From assembly GCF_037975245.1 (NCBI RefSeq), contig NC_092563.1:13566001-13630000 (forward strand): a stretch of 64,000 bases of DNA, read 5' to 3'. The position numbers and the translations under genes are program-made. Below are positions 39,141 to 51,300 of this stretch, piece by piece. This stretch comes from Apostichopus japonicus (taxonomy: Eukaryota > Echinodermata > Holothuroidea > Aspidochirotida > Stichopodidae). The first letter of the stretch is position 1. Each line of letters begins with the position of its first letter. The notes under the pieces are model-generated. The model was not told the DNA's origin. It made no database searches and saw only the letters and a program-made list of their open reading frames with translations.

Positions 39141-40202
39141 TCAGGATTCTTTCTCTTTTGTCCAGGAAATTACATCTATGGACATATCTGATCATTACAT
39201 GGTATCATACGATGTAGTTATAGTTTATTTACTAACATCCCACTTTCTGAAACTGTTGATATTGCAATCGTTGCCATAATGCATAACAATCCAGGCATTG
39301 GTATTGAAAGACGGGATCTCCAGAAACTATTCATGTTTGCTACCTCACAAACGCATTTTTATTCAATGGTAATTACTATGATCAAGTGGACGGTGTGGCA
39401 ATGGGTTCACCATTAGCACCGGTGTTGGCATATCTCTTCATGGTTCTGAGTGCAATAATCGAGACAAATGTTGGGTGATATAAGATCACTCAAAAACTTT
39501 GCCAAATTATAATTATAAGTACCAATACTTGAAACAATAGGACGAAAAGTAGGAAATGAATTGTTATTAGTACATTTGTGAATTTTAGGCAATACTAGAT
39601 TTTACAAGCTCCCGTACATTGGTAATTTCTCTGGTCATGCTCAGAACAAAGTTAGACAGTTGATCAAATCGCATTGTACAGACATTGATGTTAAATTAGT
39701 GTTGATCTCATTTAAAGTTCGCAATATGTGTGTAGTAAAAGACATGATTCCATCATACCTTAAATCTCGTGTGGTCTATAAATTCATCTGCACAAGCTGT
39801 AATGCTTGTTATATAGGGGAAACCCATAGGCACCTTTCTACACGGTTTTCTGAGCATCTAAAAACCGATAAGAATTCACATATTTACAAACACTTAGATA
39901 AATTTCCCAACTGTAAGCGGCTATGTGACAACAACTCATTCAAAATTATCGACTCAGCTCCCACTAAACTCCAGCTTTGGATCAAAGAAAGCCTACATAT
40001 CAATTTGGATAAACCTAATCTCAACAAACAGCTTGACTGTCCAGTGTTATCTTTGTTGAGTTAATCTACTTGTCCTTGTGTGTTATTGCTAGTTTACATT
40101 TGTTTGCTATTTCTTGTTCATTTTGCGTCTGTAACCTGTGATGAAAGTCGCTACTTTCGAAACATGTCGTTCTTTTTGTATTAATTTTGGTAAATAGATG
40201 TA
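39141..40202 (+). mobile_element. Penelope-like retroelement remnant (RT plus GIY-YIG), 5'-truncated and interrupted
   Basis: 39200-39470 translates, with frame changes, to the end of a Penelope-type reverse transcriptase: a degraded YDVV-type motif, IPLSETVDIA-like helix, [20 protein letters not shown] and APVLAYLFM. After a deleted segment, a 134-codon open stretch (39660-40064) contains VYKFICTSC, CYIGETHRHLSTRFSEHL and a histidine-rich end. This is a GIY-YIG endonuclease, the domain that distinguishes canonical Penelope-like elements. The YLDD-type motif region is missing. The 3' tail is split at 40202 by the 17.5-kb DNA transposon and resumes at 57701-57730 before a (TA)n array. Not autonomous. 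Confidence 0.88.
40128..40175 (+). ncRNA. Hammerhead-like ribozyme motif in the Penelope 3' tail
   Basis: TGATGA, then AAAGT-CGCT-ACTTT (stem II) and CGAAACATGTC, match the order of the hammerhead core, a short stem III and a GUC cleavage triplet. Penelope-like elements are known to carry such motifs. The base before TGATGA is G rather than the invariant C (or two bases are inserted), so self-cleavage is doubtful. Confidence 0.45.
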
Positions 40203-40440
40203 CTCTCTTAAATTCTTAGACTGAAATTTCAGTCTAATAGACTGAAATTTCAGTCTAAGAGCGGACGAACTGAGGGACCAGTTCCTTCAGACTGAAATTC
40301 AGTCTAAGGAAGGACTGAAAATTTTCAGTCTGTAAAACGACTGATTTTTAGTCCAGCTAGACTGAATAATTTCAGTGTAACAGGACTGAAAGTTACTCTT
40401 TCTTACACTGAAATTAAGCCAAATTAGATTAGAATCCAGC
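40203..40440. repeat. Left terminal inverted repeat and subterminal palindrome array
   Basis: Two perfect AGACTGAAATTTCAGTCT palindromes stand in tandem at 40217-40258. About eight imperfect GACTGAAA / TTTCAGTC half-sites follow to about 40420. The spacing is irregular, so these look like protein-binding sites rather than a satellite. Confidence 0.85.
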
Positions 40441-41261
40441 CTATAAGGTTTGAATAATTTTATTCAATTAGACTTTAAAGAAAAGTGGCTAGACTGAATA
40501 TCGTCATTTTATACTTTTAATTCAGGGATTAATAATCCAATAGGCAAGTCAAAAGACTACCCAAAAACACTAAATTGGGACGATTTCAGTTCATCATCTT
40601 AGACTCCGCTCTCCAGGCAGATTAAAGGAATATTCCTGTAGAATTGTAAATATTCATATATGGAGTATAATTTTAGACACAAACTGGTTAAAAAGGCAGG
40701 GTGATACCTCTTTTGGTTCAATAGTTACATATTTTTAACTTATATTTTGCTTTAACTATGAAAATAAGAAAACAAAACACCTGTTAAAAGTTTAAAAACT
40801 GTATTACAACTTTATTTATTTTCTTGGATACATTTAAGAAAATTTATAAACAAATAAAAAAAAAGTGCAAAAGGTAAGTTTGTTTGCTTGGGTTTTATTT
40901 ATGATATCTTAGGTTATTAATAATTAGGTTACTAATAAGGGTTATTCAAATTTTAAGTCCAAACATTAAAGTTGCAATTCCGGTGCCGACCATTTGACAC
41001 GCAAACTCTTTAAATGTGGTCAAGTTTACCAGAAATGTATAATTTGACCATAACTTTTTTATTTAGTGTCCTAAAAATCTAAGGCTTGAAACATTCATTG
41101 TTATGTTTTAATTTAGATTCATTCTTTTAAGTGAAACCAATATGTAGCAGTTGTTGCAAATATAATAACAACCCGAACCAATTATGACAGGGCAAGTTCC
41201 CCAATTATACAGATATTGGTACAACGAAATTTAAAATATAAAACCCTAATTGTACTTAAAG

Positions 41262-41430
41262 AACAAATTATGGCAAAGGCCACTTGGAAAGTGACCAACA
41301 ATGAACGGATGCTGGCATAGGCCACTTGGAAAGTGACCGGCAATAGATGAATACTGGCAAACGCCACTTGGAAAGTGACTGGCAATGGACAAATACTGGA
41401 AAAGGCCATTTGGCAAAGTGACTGACAATG
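41262..41430. repeat. 42-bp tandem repeat, four units
   Basis: CCACTTGGAAAGTGAC starts at 41280, 41322, 41364 and (diverged) 41406. Each unit contains a small inverted repeat, CACTTGGAAAGTG. Because 42 is a multiple of three, artificial reading frames run through it on the minus strand. They are not genes. Confidence 0.9.
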
Positions 41431-41553
41431 AATGGATTACAATTGACAGCTTACATATTACAACCAACTTACGTACAGAGAATGCAATTTTCGAAATAAA
41501 AAGTTAAGTATAAAAACAACTGAAATATTTCTCATACATGTTATACTGTAAGG

Positions 41554-41948
41554 CAGGGTTGTCCAACCTTTTGCAGAGGAGGGCCACATGGAATGATTAT
41601 GAAGAAGGAGGGGGCCGCACAAACCCTACGCTCGATATTTTGCCCGAAGCCCAAGGCAGCAAACTGTGAGCACTGCGCGCGGATCGCACTGATTTATTTT
41701 CCTTCCTGATAAAACAGATGAATAAAGTCCAGCCCCCCCCCCCCCCTCCGTTGAGAGAGTGTCACACAAACTGACATGTATGCAGTTTTTTGGACCCAGA
41801 AGGTTCGAATGACTGATTAAATAGCTTCAAATTGTTATCAATAAATTTGCTCACTAAAATTTCGCATCGTAGAGCATCTCTGACGGGCCGGACGCAACCC
41901 TGCGGCGGGCCCGACTGTGGCCCGCGGGCCGTAGGTTGGACAACCCTG
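41554..41948. mobile_element. hAT-type MITE, 395 bp
   Basis: The ends CAGGGTTGTCCAACCT and AGGTTGGACAACCCTG are perfect inverted repeats. The flanking 8-mers CTGTAAGG and TTATAAGG match at six positions, which is a slightly decayed target duplication. Non-coding, with a long C run at 41730. Inserted between the left subterminal array and the last SAM-gene exon. Confidence 0.88.
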
Positions 41949-42347
41949 TTATAAGGTAAATGCATGCATCGCAAGAAGGTAAGAGTTGGAAAGACGTTGA
42001 AGCTTAATGTTGGTCCTTTCCACACCACCCTTCTTCCAAACTCCAACCTCTTGCCAACCCCCACATTTTTTAAACTCCCAACCTTTCCACCTACCCTTCA
42101 GGGTTTTCATTTCTGCTGCTTATTCCCAACCCCATCTCTTCCCAACCCACACCATTCTGACACCCATTTCTCGTAATTGAACCATTTTTGGAAACTGTCC
42201 GACTGGATTACAATTCAGAATTGTACTAAACTAAGTTATAATACTGATAGTACTGGTGCTTACATAAACAAAATAATTGTTTACATGACCCAAAATCAAA
42301 ATAAAATACAGCATACAAATAAACACTTGCAACACCACTCTAAAAAG

Positions 42348-45300
42348 CTACTTAGGAGAAATTAGTTTAATGTTAGATGCCAAGCTACGCAATGGTGCCT
42401 TTACTGATGTAGCAGGAATCACTCCATATAAAAAGGCAGCTAAAAATTCCCAAAATTGAAGAAGTGCCAAAGCATAATGCACATTAAAAGCATAATGTGC
42501 TTTAAATAACCTATCCACAGCCTGTATGAGATTGGTTCCTGCAGGAATTGGAATTCTATCCACCACAATGAAGAACTGCGACGGATTTAGGGCAGGACCG
42601 AGTGAAAGTATGTACGGTTTTACATACTTTTCATCTTTTCCGGCAGTAGTAGCATCAATACTCGTGCCAAGCTAGGAAGAAATGACAAAAAAAATATGTA
42701 TATTTCACTCCATACTATTAAATTCACATCTGAACATTAAGCAAACTGCCAATCAGATTTTTCCATGACACTTCCAGTTTATTCATACTAGAAGAAAATT
42801 TCACACATACTAAACGTCTTACATGATCTCCCTAGAATGTCACTAAAAATTCACAAACCCTGGACAGACAACTTTACAAAATTGGTTATAACAGCCCTAG
42901 ACAGACTGACAGAGTCTACCTTCAGTATCAATAACTGTATATCTCAAACACCTGAAGGGTTCATAAGTCAACCGTTTTCCATCTCTATCTTTGTTATTCC
43001 TTACTAATAATGGCATAAATAATATTGGTTGGCTTTACATTTAAAGCCATTTACACCAGACAAACTTTTTCCATCTTGTTTAGCCCAGTAAATTTTGTAA
43101 AACCATAACTTTTCCATTAAATGCAGGGGTATTTATATGGCTTTGAGCATTTATAAGGGAATATGCAGTATATTGTCATAAAATACTCACAGGTTTGTTC
43201 TGAAGGAAGTACAACAGTGCCCCTGCTCTGCTAGTGGACTGCTGCTTCTGTTTTAACATTGTCACTGACCTGTGCAGTATATATATCAATGTATATAAAG
43301 CACACATATCCTCTGAAAAGAAAATTGAGTTTGAAGTTTTAAACATAACCTCGAAGGCATAGTCTGTGGTTAATTAAATGCAATAAATCATAGTACAAGT
43401 TAATTTGAACAAATGGCACAATTCCATAAATAACCCTTTTAAATAAAATCCTGATAAGTTATACATCCAAATAAATATAAAATTCTGTATTACACAAACT
43501 ACAAAGTAATTGATATATTGATTTTTTAAAGTTATGGTTCATTGCATAATTTGCCCAAATTGAGAATAAGAATAAAATTGAGAACTTTACAGCCTCTTAC
43601 CAAGGGGAAATGCCCAAAACACTTTATATGTGATCACTATTTGATTGGTTAGCTAGAAAAAGGCATACAAAGAAAACTTTGAAATACGATAGCTATACTA
43701 ATTTAACTTACTACTATCAGTTTCCTCAAAAGCATCAATCATATTCGCAATAGCTGGTGAGGTTTTCTTTCCTACTTCTATGACGCGGTCTCTGTATCCA
43801 GCCCACTTTGTAATGAAGTTATCGCTGGATTCCGCAAACATTAATCGAAACTCCTCGTTAATCTGGAAGAAATGTAAATATTTAATTACTGCAAATCAGA
43901 ATGCTAGGAGATTTTTCTAGTATCACAATTATGAAACTTACCACATCAAATCTGAATATTGCTTCTCCAGTTATCTATTGATTGCAGTGGCGTAGGAAGG
44001 TACTTTTGAGTGGGGGGGGGGGGCTGAAGACTGATGGCCGACCTGGGGGAGGGGTCTAAGGGGAGGGGGTTCCCCCTCCCCTTTGGATTTTTTTAGCATT
44101 TCCAGGTGGCCTCAGATGCAATTTGGTGCAATATAGCACACTTCAACACCCACTCCATTTTTACAAAAATTTTGCATTTTCACCTGGCCTTAGATGCAAT
44201 TTGGTGCTCCAAATGAGATTTTTTTTCTCATTTGGAAATGAAAAAGGGGTATTCTGACTTGCGAAGCGGGGGGGGGGGGCGGAATGATACTTCCGCCCCC
44301 CCATATTTTTCACTGGGGGGGCTGGCGCCCCCCAGCCCCCCGGTTCCTACGCCCTTGATTGATTGTATAGAAGATTATAATTATTAGAAATGCTTGATAT
44401 AGCGCAATATACCAAAACCGGTCTCAATGAGCTTTACAATTAAAATTTAATACCAGTATAGTCAGGCGATACAGTCAGGAACCTGGGGGCGCACAACAAC
44501 AACCTTAACCAGGGGACGGACGAGAAAGATGGGGAAATGAATGAAAACTGCCTTTTCACACTTCTCTTCGCGAATAGTGTTCACTGAAAAAATAAACTAG
44601 TCAATATTGCCACGGACTAACGTTAAATTAGTCTTTAACGTTAGTCAATGCACCAGGACTAGCAAAAATCTTCGTTTCATCGCTGCTTCTTAGTTAGTTT
44701 ACACTGACTAAGGAAAATATAATCGCAGCTTAGTCGGTGGCGACGGACTAAGGTATTTTAACCCATGGACTAAGAACGATACGGACACCCGATTTACGCC
44801 ATAATCGTAGCTTAGTCGGTGTCGACAGACTAATGTATTTTAACCCAATTCGATTCACTTCAATTTGGAAACCGAGAGGCAACGGCAGCTTGCTGGGCTT
44901 GGCATAGTTTCATACGATCACTCTAAGCAACTTTCAACCGTAAATCACCCAAGAAGGTCTTTAGAAGAATGGAGGTATTAACTGCATCATCGGCCTACCT
45001 GTTATTCCTTTAACTAGAAGGTAAAATTAAAGTTAATTGTTAGGCCACTGGCACTAGTACTGTATTATGGTTAGTGTAACGCTACCGTTGTCACGTTGGC
45101 GTTTCGCAATACACAAGTGCAATGACAGTGAGTAGCCTATAGGCTTCTACTGGGTACTACAGTGCATTCTCAACACTAAAGTGTGCATTCTAAACACCAA
45201 TTAACAATGTGTTATGTGTGTATTGGGCTAGATTGAACAGTGGCACATAATCTTCTAATTTATTCCCAAACAAATGCTGGAACTATAAGGCTCAATAGTT

Positions 45301-48300
45301 TATTTGAAGTCTACACTCATTTGGTAAAGATTTCCTGTAATTTCCCATGTGAATCTAAATGGGTAGGCTTTGTGATATTGAATAAGCAAGGCTAGACCTT
45401 CAAACGTACAGTCACAGTCGGCTGAACACATGTTGCGACATTCCTTCACGGTCGACTTGCTTACTGTAAGAAGTATTAACCGTTTTTTTTCTCAGGAAAG
45501 CTTGATAGTCTGAAGTTATTATAACATGTGCTTTTAGTATACTGCCAAAAGAGTAAGTTGCTGTATTTGTATTTAGGGGATAAATACGAGGGGAACCGGT
45601 CTTAAATTTGATTTGAGACCGATGATGACGTCATCGAGGAGGCTGAGCGGACCGAGGCGATAGCCGAGGTCCGCTGCCCTTCTCGATGACGTCATCAGAG
45701 GTCTCAAATCAAATTTAAGACCGGGTACCCTCGTTTTTATCCCCATTCATAAATGACCCTCACAAATGTTAGAAAACGGCATTTTTTCGCTAATTTTTGC
45801 TGATCTGTATTTAATTCTCCTAATGCCTCCCTTGATCTTTTTCCAGAATGACGTAATAGTAACCTCATTGTAAAACAGCATTTTCTTCCGACGAACATTA
45901 AGAGTGAAAAAATACAGATGAAGCAGTGTCGTTTGGTCTTAAATTTTTGTATATTAATCAATTCAAACACTAAAAAATGGAGGCAAATGCAAATTAAATA
46001 AGTACAGATGAACAAATTTCTAAAGATAGCATTTTAAAACGTTTTTTTGACCTACCAGGTCAAATTGCGCAATAAACAGATGCTGAGTTGTGTGTGTTCT
46101 GGAAAGTCCGTAAACGCTACAACACAGTTAGGATAGCAACGTTGCTTGTTGCTAACATTCTTTTGAGTAGAACTCGTCTATCCCTGGTCGGTAGATGAAC
46201 CGTTCAAATAAACGTTTACTGGGCCTGAGAATGAGCAGTTTTTGAAGAGGTTCCGAGCTCCATTGTTCGACAGGTGTTCTTGTAGTAACCGCAGTGTTAT
46301 TGCGAGTCTGAAAGATCGCTAGGCCTAGTCCCTGGTCAGTCATGTCGTTACTGCTAGTAGTAGAAGTAGTGCTAACGTTATTGTTAGGCTTAGCAACAAG
46401 GTTTCTACTGTTACTAGTGTCAACATTGGACGCTTTACGCTTCGGTTCTTCGTTGAAGCACCTCGATAAGGGTGCTGACATTGACTCTAGCCCAAAATTA
46501 AGCTCAAAAGTAATCCCTAAGTCATTCATGTTACTCGAAGTATTAAGCTGGATGATTTAAGAAGTACGTACAGTGTGTATTGAGACTCTGTGTGTGTGAA
46601 AACATATACAGTACTACTGCTGTAACTGATTGAAAGTAGGCTATATATACTGTACAGTGTTCTTTGCAATTTGGGAAATTTCTTTGCCCATAAACATATT
46701 TGCATATACTCATGGCATGTCTTCATTTCTTTTAATTATGACTTCATGATTGCCACGGCAACAAACCAGTGTTTGTCTAACATTTCGATCCTGAAGCAAT
46801 TCTCCTCTCTATACACTCGACCAGTCTCGAATCGCATTCGAGACTGGTCCAGTATACAGAAAGTTGGTTTAGGCATTTATGAATGATATTTTATGTAGAA
46901 GTAACGGAAAATTTAGTATGTTTAGTTTGGTCTAATTGCACGTTTTTTTACTGTCCAATGTAGTGCAGGGTTCACTTGCGCGAATTCAAATTATTCTGTT
47001 TATGTGTATGTATATGCATCGATTCTTAGATTTCTTAGATTCTTAGATAATTATGCCCATCAGTTGTATCTGAAGCCCTAACCAACATTTTCCAGTAGGT
47101 TTCAAGTGGTTACCTCATGAGCTGACCTAGGTCAGCCTTGAGGGGTCAAATATAGATCACTGGCAGGGGTACCCCACCACCAATAATTACTGGCAATGGC
47201 CATTTGTTGCTCTTGGGGCCATACCTGACATATTGTACTTACTTTGATGTGTTACCATGACAACTGATCTAGGTTAGCTATCAGGTGACTTTAAAATTGC
47301 TCTCCCAGCCACACCCACCACAGTCGGTTTGCCAGTCGTCTGGTTTCATATACAGGAATGCACTGTGAACATTGTGATGTACAAGGCAATTGGTTACCTT
47401 CCCAGCTAACCAAACCCTCTGGGATCCCGGTCTATTGGGATCATTATTATCATGATTAACATAATTATTAAGTTTTGAGAAATAACTTGGTGTTATGCTG
47501 TGCAAAGCTAATAATAATTTGGTAAAGCTGCTATTCCTGGCTTATAATTTGAGGGACCTAGATTTAAATGTATACCTCCCAATATGTTATAAAATTTTAA
47601 TGTAAATGTATGTTATGATAATGTGAGTTATCATGTGCTATATCTGTATCTGTGCTTACACGTATATCATATTTTCTGTTCACAGGTCAATAATGGTGCA
47701 GATTTTGGCTTCCTGAAGACAAGTGGGAGGCCATTTGTAGTTAAGAGAAACACTCTTTGTTCGTGAAGACTTAACTGGTGTCGATTTGGGGTACCACTTT
47801 AAAAGGAAAGTCATGAGGAACCCTTGCCCAAGATCCAACTTTGCATTATTGTGCAGTGCTATACTTTTGCGATTCATGTTTGATCCATTAACTTGTCTTA
47901 ACTTTGTTGGAAAAAAACTCAGATTTTCAGATTTTATTTACAGTGATTTCTTCTCTATCTGTCGAAAGTCAGCCTTTTGTAGACATCAGAAGTTTTATCA
48001 GAAATAAATACTGCCAACGTACACATTATTTGTGTTTCTTCTTCTCTCTTTTCTTTCAGTGATGCTAGTCAGTGAAACTAGTCGGGTTTAATTCTTTCAG
48101 TGAATCTAGTCGGTGCAACTAGTCAGTCGATACGGACTAAGAAAGGTTAGTCGGGAGAGGCACCATCCTGACTAATGTAAAACCTGCTATAAACTAGTCG
48201 GTGGCTCATATAAATTAGTCGGTAAAGACCGACTAATGTCACCAACTAATGTAACTGACTAATATACATTTACCGACTAAGAAATTGTTGATCGACTAAG

Positions 48301-51300
48301 CTGACGGACTAAGATGACCGACTAAGAAATCCAACTGACTAAGGAATAAATTAGTCGGTATAGCAACTGACCAAGGCTATGTTAGTCGGGAGAGGCACCA
48401 GATGGACTAACGTTATGTTAGTCGGTGAACCAATTTAAGTTTTCAGTGTTCAGAGAACCAGACATGGGTGACTCCCATGCAGGCAGCGAGGTACATCATG
48501 TCATGTAACACTTGCTTTTCCTGTCAATTGTGAAAAATGGACAATGGTTCGTAGGGCTGGCATTTTTGACAAGACATCTAAAAACTGAAACTTACCAAAT
48601 TAGGCATATCCTGAAATCTGGGAAACTTCTGTAAAATTTCCGTAATTGTCTTACTGCCTGATTCCATCCACTGCCTTCTGTAGTGGTGAGTGTCCTTAAA
48701 GAAGTTGAGATGCTTAGATGGATTCTCACTAGGAACTGAGTATTTCATCCAATTAACCTAAACAATCAAATATAATTATAAAATCAGGTTACAATTTGTT
48801 ACACCAGTGGTTGCCCTACTGCAACATCAATCACAGTTGGGCTTCACTACTACATCAATTATGAAGAGTCAATAGTACCACTGCCTCATCAACGGATCAA
48901 TAAGAATTGCTCTCACTGCTCCATCAATCAGACTTGGTCTTACTGCTCCATCAAGCACAGTTGGTCTCATGGAAAACATTTAACAAGGGGGCTTTAATAT
49001 AAACTCAGAACCTGCATTATCATGAAAAATTTATAAATTTACTTCGTTCCCCACTTACCTGTCTCCCCACAACCTATGCACCGCATTCTACCGTGTCTAG
49101 AATGCCCTGGTAATCTTTTAACACTGTACACCCTCACTGGCCCTAATGGCCTCCCTTCATTTTTCTACCCACAAAGTGTCTCACTGTGTTTTTCGGAGTA
49201 AGAAAAATTTATAATTATAATTTTTCATTTTGTCCATAAATATTGGCATTCTTTGGTGCTTATAATTTACTTTTCTCTAATTTACTCCAATTTTCCTAAT
49301 TTCCTAAACTTACCTATTGGCACCTTTCCATTCGGACTATCATGGTGCCGTTAAACTCTGCCGTTAAACTCCGAACAAACAAACATAATTTAAAGGAATT
49401 TGAAATTTGTCTCAGTAATGCCTCGAATTTTTCTTTGTTTCTGCCTTAATGTTAAGTGCTGCCAAACCAATAGATATACCAGTAACTTTATTCATACCAA
49501 TTTTTTTAATACTGATAAACCTAAAACATCAAAAATTCTTTACATGATAAACAATTTGATAAAATATCTACCTTATCCATGATTTCATCCGTCTCTTCAG
49601 CAAGAGAATGACCAGGCCTATCTGGATTAGATGCAGATACAAGACCTTTTCGTTGCCGCATATGGTCAGCTTGCGGTTTAGTTGAGCGGATATTTTTGAG
49701 TCTATACTTTGAGTCTATGGGAATCCCTGCCCATTGCTGTAATAATGCTCCTGTAACAAAATATATTTATATTCTAATATTAGGGATGCACCAGAACCAG
49801 ATTTTTAAGTTCCGGTCGGAACCAGAACTAGCGGAACTGGAACTTTTTACATTTGTTAGTTAGAGTGAAATATGTATGACTGATTTAACTGTAAAATATT
49901 GAGAAACATGTCTAAAACAATATCAGTCATGTCACTATGTGCATTGAAACATGATTTTCAAACCATTTTTCAATATAATTATCCTTAAGTTAGTGCATAC
50001 AGTACACTTGATTAGACACTTTCACTATTGACAGCAAGTTTGTCTCGACTGCAAAGAAGGAACAAATCATACATCACTCTGCGGCCGTTGTCGTAGGCGT
50101 CAACAAAAGGTTAACCTTGACTTTAACCTTGGGTTAGCAAATATGCTAAAAAATAAATAAACAAGCAGCTTGTTATTATTTATACCGATGATGTTGCTAA
50201 GGCCTACCCTTTCATTTAATATTGTCGATGAGTGGGGACGTTTTAAGAGGAATGACGTCGTCTTAAAAGAGAATAATGTTACATAATATTCACATTAGTT
50301 AACTGAAATATTGCTATTTTTAACCTATTTATTACTTTCTTGGTTTTGGTGGTTCCGGCCAGAACCACAAAAAATTCCAGCCAGAGCCAGAAATTTAAAA
50401 AATGGCGAGTTCTACTGCATCCTAATTTTAAGAAGCTTGATAAGCACCTTTCGGCACACTGACAAATTCATGCAGGGTATTTACACTAGTAACTTTGGTA
50501 AAAGATTTATCAGCCAAAACAGTACATAACCATGGCTTTACAAAAATATGCTACGATGCATTTTTGTAATTGCAGTAAAATGAACACACACAGAAAGTAT
50601 ATAAACTTTAATATTGAAAGGCTGTTTATAAATATGCATAACTAGAATTAAGAATTTCCTACTATGGGGTTAGAACAAACTGGATTACGGTCAAATAAAA
50701 TGTTTATAGTACTTACATGCCCTTTCATTCCTGGTGTTGTGTCTTGCAGGGTGGGGAATACCGTCACAATCTCCATGGCAAGAGTGGTTTTTTGGTTAGT
50801 TGTTGGATACCTTTAAATGTGAAATATATTATTGTTGTATTAAACATTTAGTGATGGGAAAACAAATAGACAAAGGTAGTTCAGATTTCGTGTTTACAAG
50901 CTCTATAGCCAAAATCACGTTAAGCCCGCCCACTATGCATTTGAATGAGATTCAACATTTTTACACCATATTTCAATCAGATTGGTTATGTTAAACCAGT
51001 TATGTTAAACCCCGTCCCTTCATTAATATGCATGACATCATGACCAGTTATGTTAAACCCCGCCCCTTCATTAATATGCATGACATCATTACCAAAAAAC
51101 AATAGGGCACATTTTCAAATGGCCTCTCTCTGTATAACAACACATGAACCAGATCTAGAGATATCGTGTTTACAAGCTAGGCATAACATACTTACACATG
51201 AGGGATAGGTTTCTGATGGTGATAGCATCTGAACCAAAAAACTAAACATTTAATATACACAAATGAGATCAACATAAAGCAATGGACTACAACAAAATAC

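Larger units (their letters stand above)
44582..48448 (+). mobile_element. Nested CACTG-ended DNA transposon (copy B), 3.9 kb
   Basis: Starts CACTGAAAAAATAAACTAG and ends TTTTCAGTG, with TT on both outer sides (44580-44581 and 48449-48450). Subterminal TAGTCGGT/ACCGACTA motifs occupy about 44595-44840 and 48060-48440. The right 1.4 kb is shared with copy A at the window start. The left 2.2 kb is not. It is inserted in intron 8 of the SAM gene, in the plus orientation by its shared exon remnant (47686-47766). No transposase is visible, so it is a non-autonomous derivative. Confidence 0.8.

Noticed and set aside
41182-41467. Two overlapping minus-strand frames with 14-residue repeats
   Set aside because: They arise because the 42-bp tandem repeat is a multiple of three. 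There is no start context, splice pattern or known domain.
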